Shown one piece after another: positions 1-13,303 of a stretch of 64,000 nucleotides of DNA. The notes below the pieces were generated by a model. That model was not told where the DNA came from. It did not search any database and saw only the letters and a list, made by a program, of their open reading frames with translations. The stretch is taken from NCBI RefSeq assembly GCF_032854445.1, contig NC_088304.1:12781704-12845703 (forward strand), given 5' to 3'. A program made the translations under genes and the position numbers. Source of the stretch: Liolophura sinensis (Eukaryota > Mollusca > Polyplacophora > Chitonida > Chitonidae). The first letter of the stretch is position 1. Every line of letters begins with the position of its first letter.

Positions 1-1242
1 ACTGACAAGGTTTTATTTATGTATGTGTTTACCAGTTATGGAAGGATTCCAAAGCCAAAGAATTCATGCGAAGAAAATTCGGGACAGGTGTCGTATTCTT
101 CGGCCGATTGTGGTTTTAAGACCATCCGTAGGGCTTTTATGAGCGATGGGATAAGAAGGACAAAGGCCATTCTCAAAACACAATTCACGATTCATGGGTT
201 TCGTCTATAGATGTATAATTTGGTGCCAAAACGTAAACGTTCACGGCATGCGGCTACTCAGTATATACTATATAATAATCGATATAGTCACCACGACTGG
301 TACATCAAGTCACTGTTACACATACTGAAGGTGAAACATTTGAAAACTCGACTTGGAACGTATACGTTTGTTTTTTCACACTGATATAAAAAAAAATCGA
401 AGAAATGCAAGAGACACGTTTGCACTGTTTACATGGTGACATAATCTCCCAGGTGTGGCGCTTTTGGCAGCACTGGTATGGCAACCGTATTGCTTCTCGA
501 GCATTTGACAAAAGACTACCACAGGCTGGCGTGAGAATATCACATTAGGTCTGTATTGTTTACGTTATTGGATCTTGAAAGACATAAGTTCAGATTACTT
601 TCGGAGAGACCTTAAAACATTTTACGTTTCACTGAATATATCACTTCATTATTTATTTATTTCATTGGTGTTTACATAGTGTACTCAAAAATCTTTCACT
701 CAAATAACCCGTTAACTTCAGAATTTCCGAAAGTTACCGCTAAAAACGCATCTGTTTTAAGGCACGCCGACATTAAAGCATTCAACTGCATTTACCTACA
801 TGGTTTGAATTACGCATTACTATATATTTTATGGGGGTACGGCCAGAAGATTATGTTATTCCGGTGTAGAGAAATAACATACATCGAGTTAATTTGAGGG
901 TGGTGTATTTCACCCCGTATATCAAACGCGAAATTAAATTAAGTAATTAAATAAATGGTTCACATATGTAATTGATCAATTATTAAATGTTCATTGCATG
1001 TAAATGACACAATATTTCTGAAAAATCCTGTAAAAGTATATAAGTGTATGTTCGTCGCTGCTCTGGTTTTACTCTGTACGCTGTAGGCCTACGTCTTGAA
1101 TTATAATGTATAATGTATTTAATTAACTGTTCTTTAAATCAATCAATATATTGCGCAGCTACAAACTAGTGAGTGTTGGCGAAATTCGGTTCAGTGGAAA
1201 GGTGGGGATAGGAAGTTGGTTGCCATTATTTGGTTATGTATT
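1..1242. other. No recognised gene
   Basis: AT-rich sequence. Only short open frames occur, without recognisable domains or splice context. No repeat shared with other parts of the window was seen. Confidence 0.5.
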
Positions 1243-1482
1243 TGATTGGTGTTTTACGCCGCACTCAAGAATATTTCACTTACAAGCGGCGGTCAGAATT
1301 ATGGTGGGAAGAAACAGAGCCCGGGGAAACCCACGGCAATCCACAAGCTGCTGGCAGACCTTCCATCGTATGGCCGGAGAGAAAGTCAGCATGAGCTGGA
1401 CATGAATTCACAGCCACCGTATTGGTGAGAGCTTTTTGGATCCTTCCATTGCGCTGACGCGCTAACCACTCGGCCACTCAAA
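1243..1482 (-). mobile_element. SINE-A copy, near full length
   Basis: In reverse orientation it shows the SINE-A 3' body (GTTTTACGCCGCACTCAAGA, AATATTTCACTTA), the central GAGCCCGGGGAAACCCACG block, and a tRNA-like head ending in GCGCTAACCACTCGGCCAC. It is about 240 bp and diverged from the other copies. Confidence 0.85.
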
Positions 1483-3462
1483 TGGTGGGTGTAAAATGAG
1501 ACAAATGCACGTGGATAATGGTAGTTTTGACACACACAGGTCACACAATCAGGCGGAATGTTATTTTTTAAAACATGAGTTTTCGACTTTATTGTTCGTG
1601 GAAACGAATGTTCACTGTCAATCAAAACATACCCCAAAAAGAAAAAACAAAACAAAAAAAACAACAACCGTAAAAACTCAAAACGTGTTATTGTTTGACC
1701 ATTGGAGCTTGGATTGCTACTTATTGAATCTTACATTTACTTATATTCTAATAGATATGTATATTTTTGCAAGTCATGGTGTTAGCATAGCAAAGCCGGT
1801 CTAAGTCTAGGCTAAACTTAAGTCAATGTGCATTATCCTCAGGTCGTGCTTCGGTCATTCTCCAGCTCTATAACTGTGTGCTCAATATCTTCTCTGATTC
1901 TATTGGAAGCCATGCTGAAATGAAAATGGCCCTTTGAACAACTCTTGCCAGAAAATAAACATAAGCTGCACAGCCTCATAAAACAAACGTTTGGGATTAG
2001 GGCTAATACCTCCTGCGGGTATATGAAGCAATTTATTTGGCATCAACACTGTTTGTTTTTTAAAACCACCTGCAAATCCATAGATTGGAGGTATACGCCA
2101 ACGGAAAAATTATGTCTCTGTGGCCTACTTTCTGATCATGTTTACTCTAAATTCCATGCCGAACATTACACATCAGCTGCTGTTAATTTCTGCCCTTGTG
2201 TCAAAACATGAGATTAGTTTCATTGGTCGTTGGAATGAACTCCCATCATGTTTGTTATATAGACGTTTACAACGTGTTATATGTTTAATATTCAGCTGAA
2301 ATTGCTTGTTTTCCATGTCTTGTCGAGGTCACCTACAGACTACTAAATAAAAGTATATATATACTCAAGACCGCCACGTCCAACTCTTTTTCAATTTCTT
2401 ATATAGAGGTATAAGAGTTATGCATGGCGGATGAGAACAACAGAGAGTGGTCTCGATGAGTCTGTGTTTCTCGGAGTGCATTATGTGTCTTGGCCACCTG
2501 CACTCCGCCAAATCCGTCGTGTTCTCGTACACCGTCTGGGCAAACTGTCCCGTTTAAAAGGTGCCACATTGGTGTTGGATAGAAAAAAAACATATCATCC
2601 TCCCTTTAAGAGTCGGTCAGACGTACTGTCCTTTGCTCATTGGTCAGTGGATATGTCATGGAAGAGAAAATTTTGAAAAGGAACCTTTTCTCGACTGCTA
2701 AAAAAAGAATAATATAAAACAAAACGGTGAACGAACTAATAAAACAATACAAACGAGATAAAATGGTTCAGGTGTCATGAATAAAACAGACAACGGAAGA
2801 AAGAACATTTTCTTTTCATTCTTCCAAATACTCTTTTAAACCTAAAAAGGCAGAAACTTGGTAACGGTTATATAGTAAACCATCACAAGTTCTACAGCTG
2901 ACAACTGTTCCCTGTGCAAAAAAAGCTATTGATGTTAACATCTGATAATTAGAGGTAAGTTTTAGGTATAAAAATGTCCTGTTTTATCTGATAGATGCAT
3001 GCAACAATATATATCATAAGCTAATAGCTACAACCATGCCGGCAACATGCACGCAACATTTTAAGCCTTGAGACAGATCGGCGATAGAACTCTTTTGCTG
3101 GATTGCATGCTTGACTTTATTTATTTAGAATAAAGTCATTTTCGGTAGTATATTGTCCCTCGCGTCACGCAATCCATTTTTAGGTTTTTTTACCTTTTTA
3201 TCATACAGACTGATTGAGCGTAGAATACGAGAGAAGCGACATTGTGTTTCTGGTTTCTCTAATATACCATGGTATATATAAGCATTTACGTGAACGGCTA
3301 CATGAGCCCTACTGATGTAAGCTGACAGAGGCCGTATTTCGCCGGTTACGTGTAAGCATTTGCCAATCATCACGCTGACGTCGATTCTATCGTTTTACTC
3401 TCTTTGTCGTAGTTTATTATATCACAAGGGATCCAGTTTAAAAATGATGTTGAGAGTTAACA
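1483..3462. other. No recognised gene
   Basis: AT-rich sequence without a convincing coding region. Open frames of up to about 100 codons lack family motifs. Confidence 0.45.
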
Positions 3463-3632
3463 AAAATGATTGTGGCCCTTTTTCACCCTTCGTCCGAAAT
3501 AAATAAGGTTACATGTAAATTATTTGTTGTGTTTTTTGTTAACTATTCTGACACCCGACAGATCGGTAGGTGAGACTACTGCTTAAAAGGGACGAAAAGG
3601 GTGTAAAAGGGCCATTTGAAGAACCATGGGGA
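3463..3632. repeat. Short inverted repeat (foldback relic)
   Basis: TGGCCCTTTTTCACCCTTCG near 3472-3491 recurs in reverse complement near 3591-3612 (GGACGAAAAGGGTGTAAAAG). This forms an imperfect stem of about 28 bp around an ~100-bp loop. It may be a decayed foldback transposon end. Confidence 0.5.
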
Positions 3633-5099
3633 ACTGTATGTAAAATTTTCTTTTCTTTACCCGAAAAAGGCTCAGTTAAAAGTTGGTTTTTTTTTTTTGG
3701 TATAATGACTTTAAGTCATTTAACCTCAGATAGTACTTTTGTGAAATCTATGCATATAATGCAATGTTATACACAGAATAAAGAGGGTAAGGTGAGACAT
3801 CAGGATATAATGAAAAGAACCATTATACCAAAACATGGCCCATGAATTTCATCTTATTATCTGAACATTTAACATCTATTTGGGTTAAAACTTAAAACAT
3901 TTAGTACGAGTACTTCTGCATACAGTCTACCATGGTCTTTCTGATTGGTTTAAATCCCTTTCCCCTTTAATATATGCTGATCATCAAAATCTTCCGTTTG
4001 ACCCGAGCTGGATTTGAACGAGGGTCTTCCATGTTTACAAACTGCGAACACTGCACTCATTGAAGCCCTGCACCCACGCGAGCAAATCGTCCTAGGTTAC
4101 AGCCTCACGGCCATGTTGCTATAATACACACACCCAAAGATAATGTCAAATGTGAAGATTTGCAATCAAACATAATGGTATGAACATGTCATCAAAATAA
4201 TTGATTCGCTGTTTTAAAAGTCTATTCATCCCGTATTTACAGGCTTCATCACGCCTGTCTGTCATACCAAACATAGACATTATATGCTGCGAATAGCATT
4301 CCTTGTCATTTCCTTTACTGTGTTTTAGCATGTAATGTATCTTCCCTTTATGAATGTAGAAGGCTGTATAATAGCTATGGCTTATCTCAAAAAGCATCTC
4401 TTTGTAGCCTGTGACAAATTCATTAACAATATATATGTAAGTGGTGTATGTGTCAAAAGATGTTTCAACCCACGTGCATGATGGAACCTACATGCGTCGT
4501 ACAGGCTCCAAAGGTCATTAAGCTTGTTGAGCAATGTTAGTGATGTAAAGCCAGTGTAAAGAGCGGCATATGCAATGTGAGGAGTATGGGAAACTCACTC
4601 AGTGGGTTATCAATCTCATGTGGTCGCGATGGGGAATCATGTGTCATAAATAACCAAGGGATTTGGTTGTTTATGTGTCATTTCTAGGTTCGACGTCACC
4701 TTTGAAGTAGGTCTCCAGCGCGTGCCTGCGATAGGGCAAACCTCCCACGAATCCAGTTCGATCCGTTGAAAGAGAGAAAAGACTGCAAATACGGTAGAGT
4801 TTGGTGGTGAAACATCATGTAATCTACTGCATTGTGTTAAAGTGACCTTTGACCTTGTAAGTTCACGGCAGTACACTCACCACAGGCATATGCTTCGGGC
4901 TCTATAGACAACACAGACCAGATATTTGTAGATACTTGTAGGCCTACAGGTAATACAGACAACATGCAACGCTCAGGTGTTACTTCACATGCACTTAAAC
5001 AACTGCAGATAGTGTAAATTTGCACACATAACTCGAAAAATGACAAACTGAGAAAAAACTCATCCAGAAAGTCGATTTGATCACAACCCCGATCCACAC
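3633..5099. other. No recognised gene; weak tRNA-like B-box sequence
   Basis: Near 4005-4080 a reverse-oriented stretch (GATTTGAACGAGGGTC) resembles a tRNA-type B box and may be an old SINE head. Nothing else is recognised. Confidence 0.35.
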
Positions 5100-5151
5100 A
5101 CCCCCCCCCTACCCCTCCCCCCTCCCCCTCCCCCCTCCAACACACACACAC
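5100..5151. repeat. C/T-rich low-complexity tract with CA run
   Basis: A run of C with scattered T is followed by (CA)n. It is a simple-sequence tract. Confidence 0.9.
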
Positions 5152-6516
5152 CGTCCGCTAGCTGTAGGCTTACCCTAGGGAGCTGTTACGGATCGAGACA
5201 GAGAAAACTGGAATCCAGAGCTGTGGTAGCTGTGGATTAGTGCCGAGGCCGGTCTGCACAGGGTTCCTTGTCCCATAATCCCTGCGGAATTTCACGCCCT
5301 GACGACACCAGACAAAAACCTTTGTCCAGAAAGAATAATTTTAATACGCCCCCGCCAGATTAACAGGCTCTCAGCTTTCCGTGGAAGCCTGAGAATAACA
5401 GATATGCACGACACTTCACATGGCTGACCATGAAGTAGGTTCTATTCACAAAAACTCAGGAATCATTTAATATTTTAAATGTATTTATTTTTTTATTCGT
5501 ATATAGGTGGCCGAATCGCCCGAACGCTATTTATAATATATATTTATAACAAGGTACATGACTTCAATGCATGGGGCGTAAGCCCTAACTTTACATAACT
5601 GGACATAAAACATGGGAAAATGTTCCATTCTCAACCAAATATATTGATATGAAATTTGAAAATATGCTATCGAAACTAGATTTCAGATGAAAGCACTATT
5701 CATCCAAAATTACTATTCAAATTGATCACGAGATAAAAAAGAAAAATGTCCTGAAAGCAACAAAAGTTTATCAAACATCAAGGACAGTTTGTTCGACAAA
5801 GGCTTATGGATTTATCTCATTTCGTTGTGAAAGAGAAAAGCTAGGAACTGCAGCAACGATTGATCTGCACAAATAAACACATGGGTTACGGATGTAGACA
5901 TAAAAGATGTGCAATGCTGACGCAAACGCAAATACAAACTGGTTAAGCCTGACAGGCTGAAAGTCATAATCAAACGAACATCACATGCGTCGACTTCTTG
6001 TTACATCATATAGATGTATTAATTGGGAGCCCTAGATAGATTTTTAGTCTGTGTTTCATATCAGAACTGCAGCCTGTAAGCCTTTCTCTATCAATATGCA
6101 ATTATTCTCTTCAAAGCTTCTTTCTAAAAAGAATATATACCGATGTAGATTAGTTTGACATGCCCGCTCAAAGTAACGTTTGCGTGCTAATCCATCATGT
6201 ATCGGCATCAAACCGCATATTAAGCAGCAGTCCTGATTGAAATTACTCCGTGTTCTGTGGGGAAATGACAGGTACATGGCTTAGATAAATATTCGATTAA
6301 TCTTGCTCCATCTTGGGCTTTTTATCTTCGAACAATATGAATGAACTCTATATTGAGCACCCCACGGTGTATACATTAGTCCTTATAGTCTCGCAAAATA
6401 CGAGTATTATCAGTGGCGCCATCTGGTGGAGTCTCTTTCACAGTTTGCGTATCTTCATACATTTCGTATACAGGAATGAACGGATGGTCAAGGAGAAGAA
6501 GACATAAAATTGATGC
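5152..6516. other. No recognised gene; GC-richer patch at 5160-5380
   Basis: The first ~220 bases are less AT-rich than their surroundings. On the minus strand a short frame precedes a GTAAGC donor-like site, which is too little to call an exon. Near 5682 the sequence TTTCAGATGAAAG resembles an arm of the foldback family at 6517-7256. Confidence 0.35.
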
Positions 6517-7256
6517 AAATTTCAGATGAAAAGATGTGAAGAATTATGAGGAAACTGGTCTTCAATATTTTCGAATTTTCTTTACGGAGAAAAGGAGTGA
6601 GTGAGTGAGTGAGTGATTGCTTTGAGTTTAACGTCGTACTTAACAATTTTTCAGTCATATGACGACGAAGGAATCCTTAGAGTGTATGTAATGCGCCTCC
6701 TTGTTGCATGACGGATTTCCACCGCTCTTTTATCTAGTGCTGCTTCACTGAGACGCCTTACCGAAGCCGCGTCATTATTCTGATACGGGTCAACCAGTTG
6801 TTGCACTATCCCCTTCATGCTGAACGCCAAGCAATGAAGTTACAATTTCCTCTTTTTAAGTCTTGACCCTGGGTTGACCCTGGATCTACCGCTCCCGAAG
6901 AGGTAGAAAAGGGCATTTGAAAACAGTGTATGTATAATCTTTTGGTGTATGTGGTTTTTACATAATAATGTTCCATATTATGATGAGATGCATGCCTAAT
7001 AAATTCATTTGAATGTAAATTTGTTGTTTATATATAAACACATCTGAAGCATAGATATATTTACTGGACATGAGTCATATCCTTATTTAGGACTTTATTA
7101 CGAAAAGGCAATATATACCAAGAGTTGGTCCCAAATAGTCACGACTCAAAAATTATTTTCAAATGTCATTTTCTTTATAAAGAAAAATTGGAAAAATATT
7201 GATGATGACATTGACAAATAACTTTTCACATTCTTTCATCTGAAGTTTAGTTTATT
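6517..7256. mobile_element. Foldback/long-TIR element interrupted by a SINE
   Basis: The left arm (about 6517-6590: AAATTTCAGATGAAAAGATG, then AATATTTTCGAATTTTCTTT) is matched in reverse complement by the right arm (about 7185-7256, ending TTCTTTCATCTGAAGTTT). The arms are about 70 bp and imperfect. No coding sequence lies between them, so the element is non-autonomous. Related copies lie near 20935-21110 and 22985-23190. A SINE-B copy inserted just inside the left arm. Confidence 0.65.
6596..6904 (-). mobile_element. SINE-B copy with target-site duplication
   Basis: A reverse-oriented tRNA-derived SINE: the head resembles TTGGGAGCGGTAGATCCAGG and the 3' tail is (GTGA)n-like in this orientation. 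The 8-bp repeat AGAAAAGG flanks it at 6588-6595 and 6905-6912. The body contains the conserved block AGACGCCTTACCGAAG. Confidence 0.85.
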
Positions 7257-7501
7257 TTTACGTTATCTCCACCTTTAAACTAAGCAACATTTTCAGTAAT
7301 TCAACCATATCGAGGCGAGAACATGTTAGAAGAAGGAGGCAAAGTGTCCGACAAAAGGATCAGAACAAACAGGAAGGAAGACGTTTTAAAGGTCAGCTGG
7401 AAACACATATCAGTAAAAATTGAAACAAAAGCACAGTAAATGTTGTACATATTTTTTATGTTGTTGTACACAATATCCCAAAATATGCTTTAATATCATT
7501 T

Positions 7502-7832
7502 GACCGGCCCTGATGGTTCATTTGGTAGAGCGACCGCTTTGGGAGCGGTAGATCCAGGGTAGGGTCACACCTAATACCTGAAAAGAGGAAGATTTAGCCT
7601 CCTCGCTTGACGTTCAGCATTAAGGGAATGGCACAACGACAGGTTGACTCGTATCAGTATAATGACGCGGTTTACTTGCCTTCAGTAAGTCGTCTCAGTG
7701 AAGCAACACTTGATAAAAGAGGTTGGAAATCCGTCCTGCAACAAAGACGCACATAACACATGCATGAACTCTAAGCTCTCCTCCATCGTCATATTAGTAC
7801 GACGTTAAACTCTAAACATTAACTCACTCACT
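7502..7832 (+). mobile_element. SINE-B copy, full length
   Basis: It begins with a tRNA-like head (GGTTCATTTGGTAGAGCGAC, a recognisable A box, then TAGATCCAGGGT). It continues with GTATCAGTATAATGACGCGG and AAATCCGTCCTGCAACAAAG and ends in GTACGACGTTAAAC plus a CTCACTCACT tail. Imperfect 11-12-bp flanking repeats (AATATCATTTG / AATATCAAATG) fit a target duplication. Confidence 0.85.
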
Positions 7833-7844
7833 AAATATCAAATG

Positions 7845-10440
7845 AATATTTATTTGCTCTGCTGCTAGCAAAAGTGTCAAAAGATTAAAATATAGTCAGT
7901 TATGCAGATTCTTCGCCGAACATCGGTCAAGTCGACCATGACATGTTTATATTACATAGACAAGAATGAGTAGACAGTTCATGTGTAATCATGCTTCTGA
8001 GAGGTGAATTCTGTTAAAATGACAGGACTCGTACTGCAAATCACGCTGCAAATCACGATCTAAAAAGCGATTTCTCTTTAAATGAGTTTTTTACCGCGAG
8101 AAAGGCTATTCTGTTCACCTGACTCACATGCGAAAGCGCTGTGTGTAAGTCGCCTTTTTACGCCAAGATGGTTACATGACTGACGTCCTATTCCCTTCTA
8201 TCCGAGATAACAGACGTGTGTACTTTGTAAAGGAAGTAAAATTTTAATAGCTGGACAAGGGTAAAAAGCGTAACCTTTCTCGGGCGCACAGGAGTGGCGT
8301 ATTGTATAACTACTGGGGTTACAAGCCATTTTATGTATTTAAGTATTTCATAGGTGTTAAGTGGGTTCTTAAGCATTTTTCACTTACATGATGGCAGTCA
8401 AGTACCAGATACTTGACAAACAGGCGAACATGAAGTTGTAACCTAAGCACAGCCATGTAGATATATGTTCTGGGACCGCTATACTCAATGGCAATTACAA
8501 CGAGCCGTGGATTTAACCATGTGGGCCCGCCGTTTATTATTTATTTATTTATTTACTGAGTTGATTTATTTACTTGTATATGGAATATAACTACTGTTGA
8601 CACAACCAAATATTTACTTTTTATATAATTGCTAAATGACTCATTAAGACACATTGACCTGGTTATTGTTTGTGGATAGCAAGGATTGACACTTGGCTGA
8701 CACCATCCGTGTTTTCCGGTCTATAATAAGCACGCTTTTTGTTGATAGTAAATGCGTGGCAAATTTAACAACATTTCCAGGCCGAATTATGTTTTATGCA
8801 CATTGATGGCCTCCATGGGTAGCCCAACCGAAAGTTCCACTAAAAAATCATGCCCTCGTATATGTCCTACACGATTTTGATTGCCCAGAAAGGAATACTC
8901 GGTTTCCGCTTTCTCCACTTCCCTTTTAGTCATGTATATGATGCATGGCCTCTGTACCCATATAACGTATATGACGAAACCAAGTCATGATTAAAACCCT
9001 GTCCATTATTGTTAAATGCATAGGCGTACTCTAATTTAGCTGTAGATAGTATCTAAAGTGTTCCGTCTGATTTCTGCACCAGTCTCTGCGTGTTCCGTGT
9101 AAACTAAATGGTGCTCAACAAAGATTGCGTGGTTAACAACAATCATAAGACAATGTTGATATCAACGTTGCCTGTCGTTAAGACATACTAAGCAATAAAA
9201 TTTTGGACCATTTGTACATAGCACAGTTAATCTACAATTAGGGAAATGATATATCCATTTGCAATCACTGCTAAGATATAATGTCCCATTGATGGTTGAG
9301 AAATCTTTTTGATTTAGGGAAATTTATACTACCATTGGTGTTTGTAATCCTAGAGGAATGTATATCTTACATGTGCCTGATACTACGGGTTTATCCATTT
9401 ACAATTGCTGTTAAGATAAAAAAGTTACAACTGAACTGTGTCAAGGGCTTCCGCGACAGCATGGGATATTAATACTGGTCCGTCCGTTTGTCTCTTTGTC
9501 ACTACGACCGCACACGTTTGTTTCCATTTTTGTGCAGATTCAGATTTTTACCCCGTTGGTAAAGTTCAAAACCAGCCTGATGAATGATGACTTTTGGCTA
9601 TTTAAGGTGTTATACTGATTCTTTGAATTAGGTTTGTTTTCTTCTACATGCCTGCCGGTCTCAGATCAGGGGCCACTTTCACAAAACTTTGTTTTCACAT
9701 TTCTCGTAACTTTTTCGGAAACAACGTTGACTAGGTTATAGTGGCATGGGGCGACGTGATTTACGAGAAAAGCTACAAAAAATTGATTTACGAAGTTTGT
9801 GAAAGAGGATCCTGACTACTATATCCTGAGCAATGATTTGATGATGAGTGCACACCGAATCTATGCAGTGTCTAAGGACCAGGTCGCGGTCGAATTGCTA
9901 ACGGCGTTTGTCTTTCGATCGGAATGACACACGCATAACTGGTTCAATCCCGCCCTTGGACAGGACTGGGAATTTGAACTTTACATCATTCTCATCACAT
10001 TCGTAGGGCAGTGGTTACTATAAAACGGTTGACGACTTTTGTATGACCGTTCGTATTGTCTTACGGCCCTTAAAGACAACACGCCCCGATATCACAAAGC
10101 AATCTTAGAATTATGTCAAGATATCAATCATCAAACTTGGTATGGTTCTTTCTGTTATGTTAGCTGAAATTTGTTTTACAATAGCTTACCTAGTATTTTA
10201 TCAAGTAATATTTTGACCTTGTTACATAAGAAATAACAATTTTAATGTGATTTGAAAATCTGGCTAAGTCTAAGCTTTCTTCCTGATACCAGGGCCTATG
10301 CAGTGGATGTCTGTGTGTCACACAGTGATTTATCCAAGGTCGGTGGTTTTCGTCGGGCAATCCTGTTTCCCCCACCCATAAAAGTGACGGTCGTTCATCA
10401 TCACATGCACGTAAGTAAAATATTTTACGCACAACGTAAC
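7845..10440. other. No recognised gene; tRNA-like relic at 9885-9960
   Basis: Mostly AT-rich unassigned sequence. Near 9940 GGTTCAATCCCGCCC looks like a tRNA B box preceded by AATTGCTAACGGCG, suggesting a degraded SINE head. Confidence 0.4.
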
Positions 10441-10451
10441 ACGACAGTCAA

Positions 10452-10695
10452 ACAACAAGGGTTAGCTCTGGATCGGTTCACACGTAAGACCTTGATAGAG
10501 GAAGTTTTAGCCTCCTCGCTACAGATAGTGCAACGACTGGTTGATCCGTATCAATATAATGGTTCCGGTGAGACGGCTTACTTGACGTCGGTAAGTCGTG
10601 TCAGTGAAGCAGAACTAGATAAAAGAGCTGTGGAAATCTGTCCTGCAACAAGGGGGCACAATACACGTACATGCACTTTAATGCACTCCAAGGAA
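10452..10695 (+). mobile_element. SINE-B copy, 5' part degraded
   Basis: It shares the SINE-B body: GATCCGTATCAATATAATGG, GACGGCTTACTTGACG, GTGAAGCAGAACTAGATAAA and TGTCCTGCAACAAGG. A chance open frame of 166 codons runs through it and is not a gene. Confidence 0.8.
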
Positions 10696-11086
10696 ATCAA
10701 TTTTTACGTCACATCGCATCACACCAAGAACACCAGCGCTGTTTTACCATAGAGCTGCTCTTCAAAGCTAAAATCTTCACAGTTCAAACTCTGTACTTTG
10801 CACCAAAGGCCTCTCTTCAAAAACCCATGTGGCGCCAACTGGCTGGAAAAGCCAATACTGAAATAAATGCTGAGATAGAAACCTTATACTGCGCTGTAAT
10901 TATGGTCAATTTGGTTGCTCTTTGAACCAATTAGACTGCAATCTGTTTTCGTACGAGAGGAAAGGGCTTTAGGGAGGAGACAGGTTTCCGGTGCGTGATA
11001 AAAGCAGAAGAAAGAAAACGAACGACCTGCCGTCAGTGCGTCGCTTGGATGGAAAAGGGAGGTAACTGGTTCACTTGAAATTTGTC

Positions 11087-11530
11087 AAGCCCTTAAGCAA
11101 TTAGTGAGACTGCTGGTTTGAATCCAGATTTCGGTGGCCTGTTCGCAGGTTTAACTACGTGAGCAGATTTTGTCAGGTTCCTGGCGATGGACGGTTTGCT
11201 TAAGGTTTCCTCCACCCACAACTCTTTCCTTGGCCATTCACGGTGAAAATGCATATACCTGACCATTGCTGTTAAGCGCCTTACTGAATAATTTCTCTCT
11301 TATATAATGTCGATCAATAGTATATGACTTATAGATACTGTATGTCTGGCATTTTCGTAGAGGACAAGAAGTTTTCAGCGACTGTCTAAACATTTACTTG
11401 CACGGACGTCACCGACAGCTCAGTGTCACCTAGACACGGAGAATTCACAAATTCCCAAGACAGGGATTGAACCTGTATTTTAAGGATTGACAGGCAAACG
11501 TTTTAACCACTCGGCCACAAACCCATCCTG
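11087..11530. repeat. Two diverged tRNA-derived SINE relics
   Basis: On the plus strand near 11110-11230, GGTTTGAATCC (B-box-like) is followed by GGTTTCCTCCACCCACAA, recalling the SINE-A centre. On the minus strand near 11447-11525, GTGGCCGAGTGGTTAAAAC and GGTTCAATCCC resemble the D arm and T arm of a Ser/Leu-type tRNA. Neither folds cleanly as a working tRNA. Confidence 0.5.
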
Positions 11531-13107
11531 ATTACGGTGTAAAACGCGCACCAGTGAAATGTGTAACATAAACAAATATGTAGCGGATAGAATAGGTTTT
11601 TATATAACGCATTCAATGGTTGTATGATGTGCAGAATTCACCGTTTCACAGCCCTTGTAATGGTGATATAGCGGCAAAGAATTATCAGCCACGGTGCCCC
11701 TTAACTTAGTCTAGCAAGTCATCGGCTTTGAGTTACTGTGTGACCTTGGCATGTCGGGGTTCGCCAATTTTATCTTAACCCTCTTCTCGCAGGACTTGTG
11801 CATCTCACACAAAACTAATGTGCTTTGCGATCAAACATTATATCATGGAAAACATCCACCGTCCGTACTGACTGTGTGCAAGAGCCACGTTCCTTGTTGT
11901 TTTCTCTAAAACATACCTTCCTTCTTCGACAGAGACACTTGTTTTTCCCATCGAACGCCCTTAAGCTTTTGGTGTTAGCCGCAAGAGGTAAAGATTCACG
12001 TACTTACACCACATGCCGCAATAATGGGTTACGATCATCAAATTGGGGGTTTTAAATGAGCTCATTTGTTTTTAGGACAGCATCGTGGATTTTTCTACTT
12101 AATCAAAATGGAGAAAGATTCATATTCTGAAGGAAAAACTTCACAACAAACTAAAATGAATGCTAGAAAAAACTCTATTTATGTTTTCCGAATTATCGAG
12201 GAAGCATATTTCATTTTCTCAGCAGCTGAATTTTATTTCCACCGTTGATGTATCATTTTGAAGAAAATTCAAGAATCTAAATTTCACATCACATGAAATC
12301 TATGCGAATTATTACATTGAAGAGTCTTGGTACTATTTTCTTTTGCCCGCAGAGTAAAAGGATAAAATGAATGCATAGTGCGTGGTATATTCGGCATAGC
12401 GTTCCTGTGAGGCAGCACTATAGATATGTCGCCATCGGGTCCGGCCTGCTACAGTGTGACACTGTTGTGGTATGGCCGTAATATCCTTGAAAGCCAAAGT
12501 AAACCCAAGTGAAATAAACACAGATGTATTTACTTAAATATTGATCAGTGCGTCCCGTATTCTCACCTTTAAAAATTATACTTGGTAATCCCGTTTGCAC
12601 TTTACAGAAATGTCTCTTTGAGAGCAAACAAGTTGTCACTCATGGCGGCATAGTTATAGCAAAGTATGAGTCTTGGTCGGTCGTTGAACGATGAAAAGCG
12701 TCGGGCTGAATTCATGAATGGACTTGAACTTTTCACACTGCACGTGCATGCGTAAGGCTACATATATAACTCCGACACGTGTGCTAAAACTGGGACGATT
12801 CGTTCTGATGTGAATACTAATATATCCGGCCTTAATACTCAATTCAGGTTAGAAAAAAGGTGTTGGCGATATAAATAGGTATCTGTAACAGAAAAATCCG
12901 ATAACGCGTTTTCGATTAGTACATGGATGGTTAGCTGAGAGGATGGAAACATTTTTTTTTATTTAAAGTTTTTAATGTATACGAGAATCTTTTCATGCAA
13001 TCTGTTTTTCTATGGTACTTTCGTATGATAAAAATTTGAATGACGCAAATTTATATTTAAGAGAGTTGAAACCAGTCTTAAGTTCATCGGCCAGAAGCCT
13101 TTCATCA
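11531..13107. other. No recognised gene
   Basis: AT-rich. Several open frames of 60-76 codons lack domain motifs or convincing splice context. Confidence 0.45.
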
Positions 13108-13303
13108 ATGGGGTCGCCGTGAGCTGAAGCCCAATTCAATGGCTTCTTCTCCGGTCGTATACGTTTCAGCATTCAGCGGAATGTCGTGGGTTTCCCTCGG
13201 GCTCTGTCCGGTTTCCTCCCACCATAATGCTAGCCGCCGTTGAATAAGTGAAATATTCTTGAGTACGGTTTAAAACACCAATCAAATAAATAAATAAATA
13301 TAA
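13108..13303 (+). mobile_element. SINE-A copy, 5' truncated
   Basis: It contains GTCGTGGGTTTCCCTCGGGC, CTCCCACCATAATGCTAGCC and ATATTCTTGAGTACGG and ends in AAATAAATAAATA. Confidence 0.88.

Noticed and set aside
5160-5290. Possible first exon on the minus strand ending AGG|GTAAGC
   Set aside because: The short frame stops before the donor and no downstream exon or promoter element was found.
10252-10752. 166-codon open frame, the longest in the window
   Set aside because: It runs through a SINE-B copy. Other copies of the same SINE have stops and shifts, so it is chance.
11447-11525. tRNA gene of Ser/Leu type on the minus strand
   Set aside because: D-arm and T-loop sequences are present but the anticodon and acceptor stems do not pair. 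It is more likely a SINE head.
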